Shown one piece after another: positions 53,864-64,000 of a stretch of 64,000 nucleotides of DNA (positions are counted from its first letter, which is position 1; every line of letters starts with the position of its first letter). The DNA comes from Roseiarcus sp963787135. GTDB taxonomy: Bacteria > Pseudomonadota > Alphaproteobacteria > Rhizobiales > Beijerinckiaceae. A model generated the notes under the pieces. It saw only the letters and a program-made list of their open reading frames with translations, did not search any database and was not told the origin of the DNA. The position numbers and the translations under genes are program-made. The stretch covers positions 54,486 to 118,485 of the forward strand of contig CAWBBW010000037.1 of assembly GCA_963787135.1 (NCBI GenBank). The letters are read 5' to 3'.

Positions 53864-55390
53864 ATGAAACTGATGCGAATCATCTCAGGCCTCGCGCCGA
53901 CGCTGGCGATAGCCGCCTTCGTCGGCTTCGCTGCCCCCGCGCCGACCTACGCTCAGACCGCCGCGCCCGCGGCGACGGACGCGCCAGCCGCTGCAGCGCC
54001 TGCCGCGGCGGCGCCCGCTGCCGCCGCCCCCGCCGCCGCAAAGCCCGCGCCCCCGGCTACGCCTGCATGCGCGGGCGCCGTCGCCGCCATCCCTGAAACC
54101 GACAAATTCGCCGCCGTCCCCGCGGTTCCGGCCATCCTGACGAATTGCACGCCGAGCGGCGGCGACACGGCATGGATGCTGACCTCGGTGGCGCTCGTGC
54201 TGATGATGACGATCCCGGGTCTCGGGCTCTTCTATGGCGGCATGGTGCGCAAGAAGAATGTCGGCGATACGGTGATGACAAGCTTCGCCATCACCTGCCT
54301 GGTGACCGTGGTGTACGCCCTCGTCACCTATTCGCTGTCGTTCACGGCGGGCACGCCGTTCATCGGCGGACTGAGTCGCGCTTTCCTGCAAGGCATCCTC
54401 AGCGACATCAACAACGGCGGCATCGGCAATCCAAACTCGCTCGCGCCGACGATTCCCGAAACCGTCTACATGTGCTTCCAGATGACCTTCGCGATCATCA
54501 CGCCAGCCCTCATCGCCGGCGCTTTCGCGGAGCGCATGAAGTTCTCGGCGATGCTCTGGTTCATGGGCCTGTGGGCGATTTTCGTCTACGCGCCGGTCGC
54601 CCATTGGCTGTGGGGACCTGATGGCATCTTCAACTCGAGCAACGATCAGGCGTGGGTCAAGGTTCTCGACTTTGCCGGCGGTACGGTCGTGCACATCGAC
54701 GCCGGCGTCGCCGGTCTCGTGGCCGCGATCATGGTCGGCAAGCGCCGCGACACAGGCCCCGGTCACAATATGGTGCTGACCTTCATCGGCGCCGCGCTCC
54801 TGTGGGTCGGCTGGTTCGGCTTCAACGCCGGCTCCGCGGTCAGCGCGGGCGTGCAGGCGGGCATGGCGATGACGGTCACTCAGATCGCCACCGCCGTCGC
54901 GGCCCTTACCTGGATGTTCGTCGAGTGGATCCACCGCGGCAAGCCGACGGTTATCGGCATCGCCTCCGGCGCTGTCGCCGGCCTCGTCGCCATTACGCCG
55001 GCCTCGGGCTTCGTCGGTCCGATCGGCTCCATGGTGATCGGCGTCGCCTGCGGCGTCGGCTGCTACTGGGGCGCGACCGGCCTCAAGCACATGTTCGGCT
55101 ATGACGACGCGCTCGATTGCTTCGGCGTGCACGGCATTGGCGGCATGATCGGCGCGCTTCTGACCGGCGTATTCGCGGTCCAGCAGTACGGCGGCACCGC
55201 GGGGCTCATCGAGGGCAATCCGGGACAGGTGATCAACCAGATCATCGGCATCGTGACGGTCATCGTCTATGACGCGATCGTCACCATCATCATCCTCGCC
55301 ATCATCAAGGCGGTGATCGGCCTGCGCGTCTCCGACGAAGTCGAGCGCGACGGCCTGGACCTCGCGCTGCACGGCGAGGTCGTCCAATAA
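53864..55390 (+). CDS. amtB: Ammonium transporter
   Basis: A 508-residue Amt/Rh channel in the inner membrane. A signal peptide (ending near APTYA) and an Ala/Pro-rich periplasmic segment of about 45 residues precede the eleven-helix core. The twin pore histidines are in TVVHIDAGVAGL and FGVHGIGGMIGA; the gate region is YMCFQMTFAIITPAL. The N-terminal extension is longer than in E. coli AmtB but found in several proteobacteria. Co-transcribed with glnK and followed by strong terminators. Confidence 0.95.
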   Translation: MKLMRIISGLAPTLAIAAFVGFAAPAPTYAQTAAPAATDAPAAAAPAAAAPAAAAPAAAKPAPPATPACAGAVAAIPETDKFAAVPAVPAILTNCTPSGGDTAWMLTSVALVLMMTIPGLGLFYGGMVRKKNVGDTVMTSFAITCLVTVVYALVTYSLSFTAGTPFIGGLSRAFLQGILSDINNGGIGNPNSLAPTIPETVYMCFQMTFAIITPALIAGAFAERMKFSAMLWFMGLWAIFVYAPVAHWLWGPDGIFNSSNDQAWVKVLDFAGGTVVHIDAGVAGLVAAIMVGKRRDTGPGHNMVLTFIGAALLWVGWFGFNAGSAVSAGVQAGMAMTVTQIATAVAALTWMFVEWIHRGKPTVIGIASGAVAGLVAITPASGFVGPIGSMVIGVACGVGCYWGATGLKHMFGYDDALDCFGVHGIGGMIGALLTGVFAVQQYGGTAGLIEGNPGQVINQIIGIVTVIVYDAIVTIIILAIIKAVIGLRVSDEVERDGLDLALHGEVVQ

Positions 55391-55396
55391 GCAGTT

Positions 55397-55418
55397 CCCG
55401 GCGGCTTCGGCCGCCGGG
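55397..55418 (+). terminator. GC-rich hairpin just after amtB
   Basis: CCCGGCGGC, loop TTCG, GCCGCCGGG: a perfect 9-bp stem starting 7 bp after the amtB stop. It has no T-run and probably protects the mRNA 3' end. Confidence 0.7.
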
Positions 55419-55441
55419 TTCGTGTTCCTCCCGCGGACCTT

Positions 55442-55469
55442 GGACGCCCTTCGGGGCGTCCATTTTTTT
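55442..55469 (+). terminator. Rho-independent terminator of glnK-amtB
   Basis: GGACGCCC, loop TTCG, GGGCGTCC, then A and seven T. A textbook terminator 50 bp after the first hairpin. Confidence 0.92.
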
Positions 55470-55610
55470 GCCCCGCGCTGCGTCAAAACGCTTTGAAAGG
55501 CGCAAGGCGCCGCTACGGCCCGTTAAGGTTAGGCCCGCATTAACTTGGGCCGCCTAGGGTCCACCGGGGGCGGCGCGCGAGACTTCGCCGCACGGGCCGA
55601 CGAGTGAGCC

Positions 55611-58134
55611 ATGCGTACGACGACGTTCTCGGTTTTCGACTATCTGCCGGCGACCCTGCGAGAATTTCCGAAACGCCGCGCGGCCGAGCTCCTGGGCCTC
55701 GGCGCGCTCGCCGGCGTCGGCGCGCTCGGCCTCGCGCTCCTCACCTGGTCCGTCGCCGATCCGAGCCTCAATCACGCGACCAACGCGCCCGTCCACAATC
55801 TGCTCGGCGCTCCGGGCGCGATCGCCGCCGACCTCGTCATGCAGTTGCTCGGGCTCGGCTGTATTGCCGCTCTCGCCCCGCCCGCCTTCTGGGGCTGGCG
55901 ACTCCTGACCGAGCGCCGGCTCCAATACCCGCGGCTGAAAATCGGCCTCTACCTCGTCGGGATTGCGGCAACGTCGGCGCTCGCTTCGCTCCTGCCGGCG
56001 CCCGGAAGCTGGCCGCTGCCGACGGGTCTTGGCGGGGTCGCCGGCGACGTGATGCTTGCGCTGCCGCGTCGGCTGCTCTCCGGCGCTCCGTGGGGGATGG
56101 CGGTCAGCGGCGCGGTTTTCGCGGCGCTCGCCATCCTGGCGCTGGCCGCGGCCGCAGGCGTTGGCTTCGCCCATCGTCCGCAACGCCGATGACGGAACGC
56201 CGAGCAGCAAGACCGCGCGCACCCGGGCGCAAGCCCGCATGGACGACGAGGAGGCGGAAGACGAGCCGAGCTTCGGCATGGTCTCGATCGGCGCTGTCAT
56301 CCATGCGCTTCTCACGGTCAAGGCGGCGCTGCGCAGACTCGTGCGCCGACGGTCGAAATCTGCGCCAAAGACCATGCCCGCCGCCCTGCCCGGGCTTGCC
56401 GGGTCCCCTGCGCCGTGGATGGCGCTGCGCATCGACGAAGACCTCCTCAACAAGCCCTCCGATTTCGCGCCCCGCGCGAAGGGCGCGCCGCCGGCGCCCG
56501 CCCCGGGCGGGCTCCGGGTGGCGCCGGCCGCCGGACCCTTGAAGGCCGCCGCGCCGGCCCAGGCGAAGTTCGCCTTCACCCCGCGCGACGCCTGGATCAT
56601 GCCGTCGATCACGATGCTGACCGAGCCGAAGAAATCCGTCGGCGCAAAAATCTCACATGACGCGCTCGAGCAGAACGCGCGGCTGCTTGAAGGCGTGCTC
56701 GACGACTTCGGCGTCAAGGGCGAGATCGTCAACGTGCGTCCCGGCCCGGTGGTCACCCTCTACGAGCTAGAACCCGCGCCCGGGATCAAGTCGTCGCGGG
56801 TGATCGGCCTCGCCGACGACATCGCGCGATCGATGTCGGCCGTCTCCGCCCGCGTCGCCGTGGTGCAGGGCCGCAACGCCATCGGCATAGAACTGCCGAA
56901 CCAGCGGCGGGAGATGGTGTACCTGCGCGAGCTCCTCGCCAGCGAGGACTTCGAGAAGTCGAAGCACCGCCTCGCCATCGCGCTCGGCAAGACCATCGGC
57001 GGCGAGCCGGTCATCGTCGACCTCGCCCGCATGCCGCATCTGCTCGTCGCGGGCACGACCGGCTCGGGCAAGTCGGTCGCGATCAACACGATGATCCTCT
57101 CGCTCCTCTACCGCCTCAAGCCCGAGCAGTGCCGGCTCATCATGGTCGATCCGAAGATGCTCGAGCTCTCGGCCTATGACGGGATTCCGCATCTGCTGAC
57201 GCCGGTGGTGACCGATCCGAAGAAGGCGGTCATCGCGCTCAAATGGGCGGTGCGCGAGATGGAGGACCGCTACAAGAAACTGTCGAAGATCGGCGTCCGC
57301 AATGTCGACGGCTTCAACGCCCGCGTGGTCGAGGCGCGCGCCAAGGGCGAGACGCTGACCCGCACGGTGCAGACCGGCTTCGACCGCGAGACGGGCGAGG
57401 CGATCTACGAGCATGAGGAGCTCGAGCTCGAGGAGCTGCCCTACATCGTCGTCGTGGTCGACGAGATGGCGGACCTGATGATGGTCGCGGGCAAGGACAT
57501 CGAGGGCGCGATCCAGCGCCTCGCCCAGATGGCGCGCGCGGCCGGCATCCACATCATCATGGCGACCCAGCGCCCCTCGGTCGACGTCATCACCGGCACC
57601 ATCAAGGCGAACTTCCCGACCCGCGTCTCGTTCCAGGTGACGAGCAAGATCGACAGCCGCACCATCCTCGGCGAGCAGGGCGCCGAGCAGCTGCTCGGCC
57701 AGGGCGACATGCTCTATATGGCAGGGGGCGGGCGCATCATGCGCGTGCACGGCCCCTTCGTTTCCGACGCCGAGGTCGAGAAGGTGGTGGCGCACCTGAA
57801 GAAACAGGGCGCGCCCGAATATCTCTACGCCATCCTCGAGGAGGACGAAGCGGGCGAAGACGACGAAGGGCCCCTGCCCTCGCCCGGCTCGATGGACGCC
57901 GAGGAATCGGCCGACTATTACGACCGCGCCGTCAACATCGTGCTGCGCGACCGCAAAGTCTCGACCAGCTACATCCAGCGGCGGCTTTCGGTCGGCTACA
58001 ACAAGGCTGCTTCGCTGGTCGAGCGGATGGAGAAGGAGGGCGTGGTCAGCCCGCCCAACCATTCGGGCAAGCGCGAGATCCTCATCGGCAACGGCGTCGA
58101 CCGCGGCGCGTTCGAGGACTTGGGGGAGGACTGA
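55611..58134 (+). CDS. ftsK: DNA translocase FtsK, with one frameshift near 56,185
   Basis: The cell-division DNA pump, membrane anchored, about 840 residues if repaired. The N-terminal part (55611 to about 56185) has four helices (LGLGALAGVGALGLALLTW and others). The frame then shifts by one base between GVGFAHRPQRR and DDGTPSSKTARTRAQARMDD. The motor part has Walker A VAGTTGSGKSVAIN, Walker B IVVVVDEMADLMM, and the KOPS-reading gamma domain (DYYDRAVNIVLRDRKVSTSY, GYNKAASLVERMEKEG) at the end. FtsK is normally essential, so the break is most likely a sequencing or assembly error. Confidence 0.92.
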
Positions 58135-58682
58135 GCAGCCTGCAGTTTCGTCGGCGACTCAATTTTTTCAGAGGCTTGGGCGCCTTTTTCTGACGCAAAT
58201 GAGGGCCGGCGCCGTTTGGCGGCTCAAGGCGCCATTTTCGGGCGTGAATTCCATGATTTCAAAGGCTTCCGGCGCCATTTCCGCTCCTTCGCCGGGACCT
58301 CGGCTCCGGCCAACGCGGCGCTGACCACGCCTTCAGATTTCCATGGCCCGGCGTCTTCTCGAACATATGTACACACACAGTAAGAGTATAATAGTCGTCC
58401 CGTACCACTCCCGAACTGCCGGGAAGCGGCAGACCGGGAATACAGTAGGAATTATACATTGGATTTCTATTTTACACAATCAAAAAATGGCGCCTCACCC
58501 CCGCCGTTCGAACCCAGCGCGACGCGGATCGTCGGCGCGTTGCTGATGGTCGGCGGGATTGCGCTCATCTCGCGCGCTTAAAGGCGCCCGCCAATTATTA
58601 CTGGATTTTTAATTTGGCCCCCGGAACGGACGCCGGGCCTTCGAGTTGGATTCATGGGCGGATCACTCGAAGGAGCTACGTC
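58135..58682. other. Intergenic region with recurring GGCGCC-TTTTC motifs
   Basis: No gene is supported. Related short motifs recur: GGGCGCCTTTTTC (58179), AAGGCGCCATTTTC (58228), CCGGCGCCATTTCC (58270) and ATGGCGCCTC (58488). The middle (58360-58490) is AT-rich, a likely promoter region for the next gene. Confidence 0.35.
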
Positions 58683-59156
58683 ATGACAACACTTACCAAA
58701 CTCGCATGCGCATTCGTTCTGGCCGGCGGCCTCGCCGTGCCGGCTTTCGCCGCGACGACCGGCACGCCCAGTCCCGGGTCGGCGGGCGATCCGAACGTCG
58801 CCAACGGCCAAAGCGCGATGAGCAACGATCAAAACGACAGGACCAACGGTCCGACTGCGGGTCAGAACGCGACGACCGGCCAGAACGCGATGCATATCGG
58901 CCAGCGGTTGCGCGCCGATCTTGGCAAGGCCGGATACACCGACATCACCATCATGCCGTCGTCCTTCATTGTCCACGCCAAGGATTCGCAGGGCAATCCG
59001 GTGATGATGGTGGTCAGCCCCAATTCGGTCACCGCTATCACGGAAGAGAATGCCCGCGCCAATTCGGCGAGCAACTCGAACCACACGGGCGCCAACAACG
59101 GCGCGAGCACGTCAACAACCGGCGCCGCCCCACAGCCCGCGCCGACGAAGCCGTAA
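58683..59156 (+). CDS. Secreted hypothetical protein
   Basis: A 157-residue exported protein. ATG 58683 has CGAAGGAGCTA upstream. The signal peptide KLACAFVLAGGLAVPAFA is cleaved before ATTGTP. An Asn/Gly/Ser-rich linker leads to one folded segment, IGQRLRADLGKAGYTDITIM, PSSFIVHAKDSQGNPVMMVV, and a second Asn/Thr/Ala-rich tail ends the protein. The folded part looks like a small alpha/beta domain of the kind that senses or binds at the periplasm, but I do not recognise a named family. Confidence 0.7.
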   Translation: MTTLTKLACAFVLAGGLAVPAFAATTGTPSPGSAGDPNVANGQSAMSNDQNDRTNGPTAGQNATTGQNAMHIGQRLRADLGKAGYTDITIMPSSFIVHAKDSQGNPVMMVVSPNSVTAITEENARANSASNSNHTGANNGASTSTTGAAPQPAPTKP

Positions 59157-59780
59157 AGTCCCAGCCCACGCAGACCCGGCTGCTCTCGGCTCGTGCCGGA
59201 CCAGCCGGGAATACGCGCGCTGGCGGCGTTTTTCTCGTTTCCCCATCTTTGTTGGCGACGGCGCTCGCTGGCGCGACGGCCTGCCGTCCGCGGGGAGAAG
59301 CAGAGCGCTGAGGCGCGGCACGAATTCAAACGCGCAAAAATCTTCGCCTGACCGGGAGAAGCCGTCGAGCTTCGGCGCGGGTGTTGGGCCGGGTCGGTGA
59401 CCCGGCCGCGGCGCGGTCATCGACCTGAGGGATTCACACATCACACTCAGGCGCGCATCCTTCCCCAGCTCGCTGTCAGCAGAGCTGGGAAAGGTGGCCC
59501 GGAGGGCCGGTATGCCCCGCTGCCTTGAAGCCGGCAGGCTTGCGCGACGATAAGAGCGAGCCGTCGACGCATTCCTTTTTTCCACACCCCATCCGTCGGG
59601 CTTCGCCCGACACCTTCCCCACTTCGTGGAGAAGGGGGCGGGAAACCGCCTTCGTGGGCCTGCGTAGATGTGCGCATCCCATAGGTCATCGACCGCGCCC
59701 TACATGATCCGCCGGCAGAACTGAGCTATTGATGGTTGACGCGCTGGTCCCCAAATCGGCGCCAACCGGCAGGTGAAGCG
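59157..59780. other. Intergenic region with a palindromic repeat remnant (59587-59640)
   Basis: No gene is supported in this 624-bp gap. CATCCGTCGGGCTTCGCCCG, then ACACCTTCCCC-ACTTCGT-GGAGAAGGGGG at 59587-59640, is a partial copy of the palindromic repeat family seen at 15.5, 18.1 and 23.1 kb. The remainder is GC-rich and unremarkable. Confidence 0.55.
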
Positions 59781-60197
59781 ATGGAAAAGAATTTCCCGCG
59801 CCAATGGATGTGGTCCGACGCGTTCGAAATGCTGGCGCGCGCGGAGCGGATGCATCGGCAGTTTTTGCAGCCGCCGAGTTCTCCTTCGTCGGTCACGTGG
59901 GAGCCGCCGGTCGACGTGCTCGAGACCGAACGGGCGGTGCTGGTGCTCGTCGCCCTGCCGGGGGTCGACCTCGACGAGGTCAAGGCGCTCATCGACGGCG
60001 ACACGCTGATGGTTTCGGGGAATCGAACCTATCCGCCGGAGATGCGGACCGCGACCATACACCGCCTGGAGCTTCCGCAGGGCCGGTTCGAGCGGCGGGT
60101 TCGTCTCCCGCCCGGACGCTACGCTGCAATTCACCGAACCGCTTCCAACGGTTGCCTCTTGATCACGCTGCAGAAGTCGGAGGTCCGTAATGGCTGA
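59781..60197 (+). CDS. Hsp20/alpha-crystallin family small heat-shock protein
   Basis: A 138-residue small chaperone. The alpha-crystallin domain spans roughly residues 38-137: WEPPVDVLETERAVLVLVAL, PGVDLDEVKALIDGDTLMVS, HRLELPQGRFERRVRLPPG. The N-terminal part is short and aromatic (PRQWMWSDAFEML). No IxI/V C-terminal motif is obvious. It overlaps the lon start by 8 bp; hsp20-lon pairs are a known arrangement and both act on unfolded proteins. Confidence 0.85.
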   Translation: MEKNFPRQWMWSDAFEMLARAERMHRQFLQPPSSPSSVTWEPPVDVLETERAVLVLVALPGVDLDEVKALIDGDTLMVSGNRTYPPEMRTATIHRLELPQGRFERRVRLPPGRYAAIHRTASNGCLLITLQKSEVRNG

Positions 60198-62092
60198 TCA
60201 ACAGGCCGACGCCGCCGGCGCCGAGACGCTCGACAAGGCCTCTGCGCCCTTGCCGCCCGATGCGCTCATCATCGTGCCCGTGCGCGGCATGGCGCTGTTT
60301 CCAGGAACGGTGCTGCCGATCGCGCTCGCTCGCCCGCGCTCGGTGCTGGCGGCGCAGAGAGCGATCCGGGAACAGAAGCCGGTCGGCATTGTGATGCAGC
60401 GCAACGCCGAGGTCGAAGATCCCCTGCCGGTCGACCTGCATCGCATGGGCACGGTCGCCAATATCGTTCGCTACATCACCGCGCCCGATGGAACGCACCA
60501 TCTCGTATGCCAGGGAGACCAGCGGTTCCGGGTCGTCGAGTATCTGAACGGCTGGCCGTTCTTCGTCGCCGAGACGGTGCGGATTCCGGAATCCACTCCG
60601 TCATCCGACGAGATCGAGGCCCGCTTTGTCCATCTCAAGCGTCAGGCGATCGAGGCGATACAGCTCCTGCCGCAAGCGCCAAACGAATTGCTTGCGACGA
60701 TCGAAGGCATGACTTCGCCCGGGGCGCTCGCCGATCTGGTGGCGACCTTCATGGACGCGACGCCGGACGAGAAGCAGGAGATCCTCGAGACGGTCGATAT
60801 CGGCGCCCGAATCCAGCGGGTTTCACGGCTGCTCGCGCACCGGATCGAGATTCTGCGGCTGTCGCAGGAGATCGGCCGGGAAACCAAGGCGTCGCTCGAC
60901 GCCCGCAATCGCGAGGTCCTGCTGCGCGAGCAGATGGCGGCGATCCAGCGCCAGCTCGGCGACACCGATGAGGGCAAAACCGCCGAAATCGCCGAGCTCG
61001 AAAAGGCGATCAGTAACGCCAAAATGCCGAAGGAGGTCGAGGACCAGGCGCGCAAGGAGCTGAGGCGCCTGCAGCGCATGCCCGAGGCCGCCGGCGAATA
61101 CGGGATGGTCAGAACCTATCTCGACTGGCTGGTCGAATTGCCATGGGCGCTTCCCGAGGAGGCGCCGATCGATATCGCAACGGCGCGGCGCATCCTCGAC
61201 GAGGACCACTTCGGCCTCGAGAAGGTCAAACGCCGGATCATCGAATATCTCGCCGTTCGCAAGCTCGCGCCGGGCGGCAAGGCGCCGATCCTCTGCTTTG
61301 TCGGGCCGCCGGGCGTCGGCAAGACGTCGCTCGGCCAGTCGATCGCCCGCGCCATCAATCGCAAGTTCGTGCGGGTCAGTCTCGGCGGCGTGCATGACGA
61401 AGCGGAGATTCGCGGCCATCGGCGGACCTACATCGGCGCGTTGCCGGGCAACATCATTCAGGCGATCCGCAAGGCCGGCGCCCGAAACTGCGTGATGATG
61501 CTCGACGAGATCGACAAGCTCGGCGCCGGCATTCAGGGCGACCCCTCCTCGGCCCTGCTCGAAGTGCTCGATCCCGAGCAGAACAAACGTTTCGCGACAA
61601 CTATCTCGCCGTCCCGTTCGACCTCAGCCGCGTGGTGTTCATCGCGACCGCGAACATGCTGGATACCATCCCCGGGCCGCTGCGCGACCGGATGGAGATC
61701 ATCAGCCTTCCCGGCTACACGGCGAGCGAGAAGCTGCAGATCGCGCGACGCTATCTCGTGCCGCGCCAGCTCGAGGCCAATGGTCTCAAGCCCGACCAGG
61801 TCAAGATCGACGACGAGGCGCTTCGCACCATCATTCAGCACTATACGCGCGAGGCCGGCGTCAGGAACCTCGAGCGGGAGATCGGCCGGGTGCTGCGTCA
61901 GGCCGCCATGCGCGTCGCAGAGGGCGAGAAGGGGCCGATCGCAATCACGGCCGGCGATCTCGCCTCCATCCTGGGGCCCGCCGCCGTTCGAGGACGAGGT
62001 GGCGATGCGCACCAGCGTCCCGGGCGTGGCCACCGGGCTTGCGTGGACGCCGGTCGGCGGCGACATCCTGTTCATCGAGGCGACCGCCACTC
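60190..62092 (+). CDS. lon: ATP-dependent protease Lon, frameshifted twice and truncated by an inverted copy of itself
   Basis: An AAA+ serine protease for damaged and regulatory proteins. The N-terminal substrate domain (LIIVPVRGMALFPGTVLPIA), coiled region, and ATPase with Walker A CFVGPPGVGKTSLGQSIARA and Walker B VMMLDEIDKLG are readable. The frame shifts near 61593 (NKRF to DNYLAVPFDLSRVVFIATA) and back near 61975 (SILGP to PPFEDEVAMRTSV). The proteolytic domain begins (GLAWTPVGGDILFIEA) but the sequence then reverses at about 62092, so the catalytic Ser and Lys are missing. The truncation is almost certainly an assembly artefact. Confidence 0.88.
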
Positions 62093-64000
62093 CGGGTGGC
62101 GGCCGCCTCGATGAACAGGATGTCGCCGCCGACCGGCGTCCACGCAAGCCCGGGGGTCGCGCCCGGGACGCTGGTGCGCATCGCCACCTCGTCCTCGAAC
62201 GGCGGTGGCCCGGATGGAGGCGAGATCGCCGGCCGTGATTGCGATCGGACCTTCTCGCCCTCTGCGACGCGCATGGCGGCCTAAGCGCGGGCGCCAGCCT
62301 CCCGCTCGAGGTTCTGACGCCGGCCTCGCGTATAGTGCTGAATGATGGTGCTGAGCGCCTCGTCGTCGATCTTGACCTGGTCGGCTTCAAGCCGTTGGCC
62401 TCGGGCTGGCGATCGGCCGTGATTGCGATCGGACCCTTCTCGCCCTCTGCGACGCGCATGGCGGCCTGACGCAGCACCCGGCCGATCTCCCGCTCGAGGT
62501 TCCTGACGCCGGCCTCTGCGCGTATAGTGCTGAATGATGGTGCTGAGCGCCTCGTCGTCGATCTTGACCTGGTCGGGCTCAAGACCATTGGCCTCGAGCT
62601 GGCGCGGCACCCGATAGCGTCGCGCAATATCCCTCGCTCGCCGTGTAGCCGGGAAGGCTGATGATCTCCATCCGGGAATCGCGCAGCGGCCCGGGGATGG
62701 TGCCTCGGCGTGTTCGCGGTCGCGATGAACAGGGCGCGGCTGAGGTCGAACGGGACGGCGAGATAGTTGTCGCGAAACGTCTTGTTCTGCTCGGGATCGA
62801 GGCGCTCTTCGAGCAGGGCCGAGGAGGGGTCTCCCTGAATGCCGGCGCCGAGCCTCTATCTCATCAACATCATCACGCAGTTTCGGGCGCCGGCCTTGCG
62901 GATCGCCTGAATGATGTTGCCCGGCAACGCGCCGATGTAGGTCCGCCGATGGCCGCTGAATCCCCGGCTTCGTCATGCACGCCGCCGAGACTGACCCGCA
63001 CAAACTTGCGATTCATGGCGCGGGCCTCGGGCCGAGCGACGTCTTGCCGACGCCCGGCGGGCCGACAACGCGAGATATTCGATGATACCGGCGTTTGACC
63101 TTCTCCGAGCCCGAAGTGGTCCTCGTCGAGGATGCGCCTCGCCGTTGCGATATCGATCAACGCGTCCTCGGGAAGCGCCCATGGCGATTCGACCAGCCAG
63201 TCGAGATAGGTTCTGACCATCCCGTAGTCCGCCGGCGGGCTCGGGCATGCGCTAGCCGCCTTCGAGCTCCTTGAGGCGCGCCTGAGTATCGAGCCTCCTT
63301 CGGCATTTTGGCGTCCCGGCTCGCCTTTTCGAGCTCGGCGATTTCGGCGGTTTTGCCCTCCATCGGTGTCGCCGAGCTGGCGCTGGATCACCACCATCTG
63401 CTCGCGCAGCAGGAGCCTCGCCGAGCGAGGGCGTCGAGCGACGCCTTGGTTTCCCGGCCGATCTCCTGCGACAGCCGCAGAAATTCGATCCGGGTGCACG
63501 AGCAGGCGTGAAACCCGCTAGGGCGCCAATATCGACCGTCTCGAGGATCTCCTGCTTCTCGTCCGGCGTCGGGCTGATGAAGGTCGGGGCCAGATCGCGA
63601 GCGGCCCGGGCGAAGTCATGCCTTCGATCGTCGCAAGCAATTCGTTTGGCGCTTGCGGCAGGAGCTGTATCGCCTCGATGGCCTGACGCTTGAGATGGAC
63701 GAAGCAGGGCCTCGATCTCGTCGGATGACGGAGTCGATTGCAAAATGCACAGCCGTTGCCTCGCGAAGAACGGCCAGCCACGTTCAGATACTCGACGACC
63801 CGGGACCGGTCTTCCCTGGCATACGAGATGGTGCGTTCCATCGGGCGCGGTGATGTAGCGAACGATCTGGCGACCGGCGCTCCATGCGATAGGGTCGACC
63901 GGCAAGGATAAGGGCGGGGCGTTGCGCTGCATCACGATGCCGACCGGCTTCTGTTTCCCGGATCGCTCTCTGCGCCGCCGGCGCCGAGCGCGGGCGAGCG
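62093..64000 (-). repeat. Inverted, error-rich copy of lon (right arm of a large palindrome)
   Basis: From 62,093 the sequence is the reverse complement of the preceding lon gene. Near the axis, CATCCTGTTCATCGAGGCG at 62064-62082 is mirrored by CGCCTCGATGAACAGGATG at 62104-62122, with only TCCG at the centre of a short stem-loop. The copy runs to the window end, where it matches lon near 60,330-60,360 (CGCTCGCCCGCGCTCGG). Differences are mostly small insertions and deletions, and no frame stays open. It also contains an internal tandem duplication (62218-62590). Confidence 0.93.
62218..62590. repeat. Tandem duplication of about 185 bp inside the inverted lon copy
   Basis: The block running from GATCGCCGGCCGTGATTGCG through TAGTGCTGAATGATGGTGCT to CGATCTTGACCTGGTCGG appears twice in a row (about 62218-62402 and 62405-62590). 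Both copies mirror a single segment of lon (about 61780-61960) and differ from each other by small indels. Confidence 0.85.

Noticed and set aside
53885..58062. Long antisense frames opposite amtB and ftsK
   Set aside because: His/Arg/Asp-rich antisense translation of well-identified genes, no independent support.
58498..58522. GTTCGAAC-containing stretch resembling a tRNA end on the minus strand
   Set aside because: The stem does not pair properly and no full cloverleaf is present.
62281..64000. Apparent minus-strand genes with Lon-like peptides at the window end
   Set aside because: They are fragments of the inverted lon copy in shifting frames, not separate genes.

Overview
The window is GC-rich, densely coding DNA from an alphaproteobacterium, most likely of the order Hyphomicrobiales (Rhizobiales). 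The evidence is the LivFGHMK operon with embedded acyl-CoA ligases, the glnK-amtB pair behind a sigma-54 type promoter, dispersed palindromic intergenic repeats of the CCCTCTCCCC...GGGGAGAGGG kind, and degenerate AACAGGG repeats. I cannot fix the genus from sequence alone.

Layout: 1-3.6 kb holds the 3' part of an RND efflux pump, a GYD-domain protein and small or membrane hypotheticals. 4.1-7.8 kb holds an SDR oxidoreductase and a membrane GGDEF-EAL protein. 7.8-11.4 kb (minus strand) is a 5-oxoprolinase-like pxpB-pxpC pair with an EamA transporter and an unrecognised, translationally coupled 278-residue protein. 11.7-20.2 kb is a branched-chain-type ABC importer operon framed by two AMP-binding ligases, probably an import-and-activate module for an organic acid. 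20.2-24 kb (minus strand) holds a repeat-rich gap, a secreted protein, another acyl-CoA synthetase, an antitoxin with the wreck of a BrnT toxin, and a hydrolase. 24-30.3 kb holds a TPR-sulfotransferase, a giant repetitive trimeric autotransporter adhesin and a secreted protein. 30.6 kb carries a small non-autonomous transposable element. 31-34.4 kb holds typA, a broken histidine phosphatase and a metallo-hydrolase. 34.4-41.5 kb (minus strand) is a sugar import and non-phosphorylative catabolism cluster. 41.6-44 kb holds arfB, leuC and a GFA protein. 44.4-50.5 kb holds a 21-bp tandem repeat array, a Ser/Cys-type proline racemase homologue, and a three-gene 2-oxoacid oxidoreductase with a GltD-like flavin subunit. 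50.5-53.2 kb holds small secreted proteins, an F420/NADP-reductase-like protein and tesB. 53.4-55.5 kb is glnK-amtB with terminators. 55.6-60.2 kb holds ftsK, a secreted protein and hsp20. 60.2 kb to the end is lon, which turns back on itself at about 62,092 in a noisy inverted copy.

Two things stand out. First, the last 1.9 kb is a reverse-complement copy of lon with many indels and an internal duplication. At least six other genes also carry single-base frameshifts (adhesin, histidine phosphatase, sugar-binding protein, glycine-rich protein, ftsK, lon). This looks like an uncorrected long-read assembly, with a hairpin or foldback artefact at or near a contig end, rather than biology, and it should temper any pseudogene call. 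Second, several features do look biological: an IS66-type miniature element with terminal inverted repeats and an 8-bp target duplication at 30,591-30,765; five head-to-tail 21-bp repeats at 44,360-44,464; a BrnT toxin remnant next to a palindromic repeat, leaving an orphan antitoxin; roughly 50 units of a 14-residue repeat in the adhesin; and the uncharacterised gene coupled to pxpBC.
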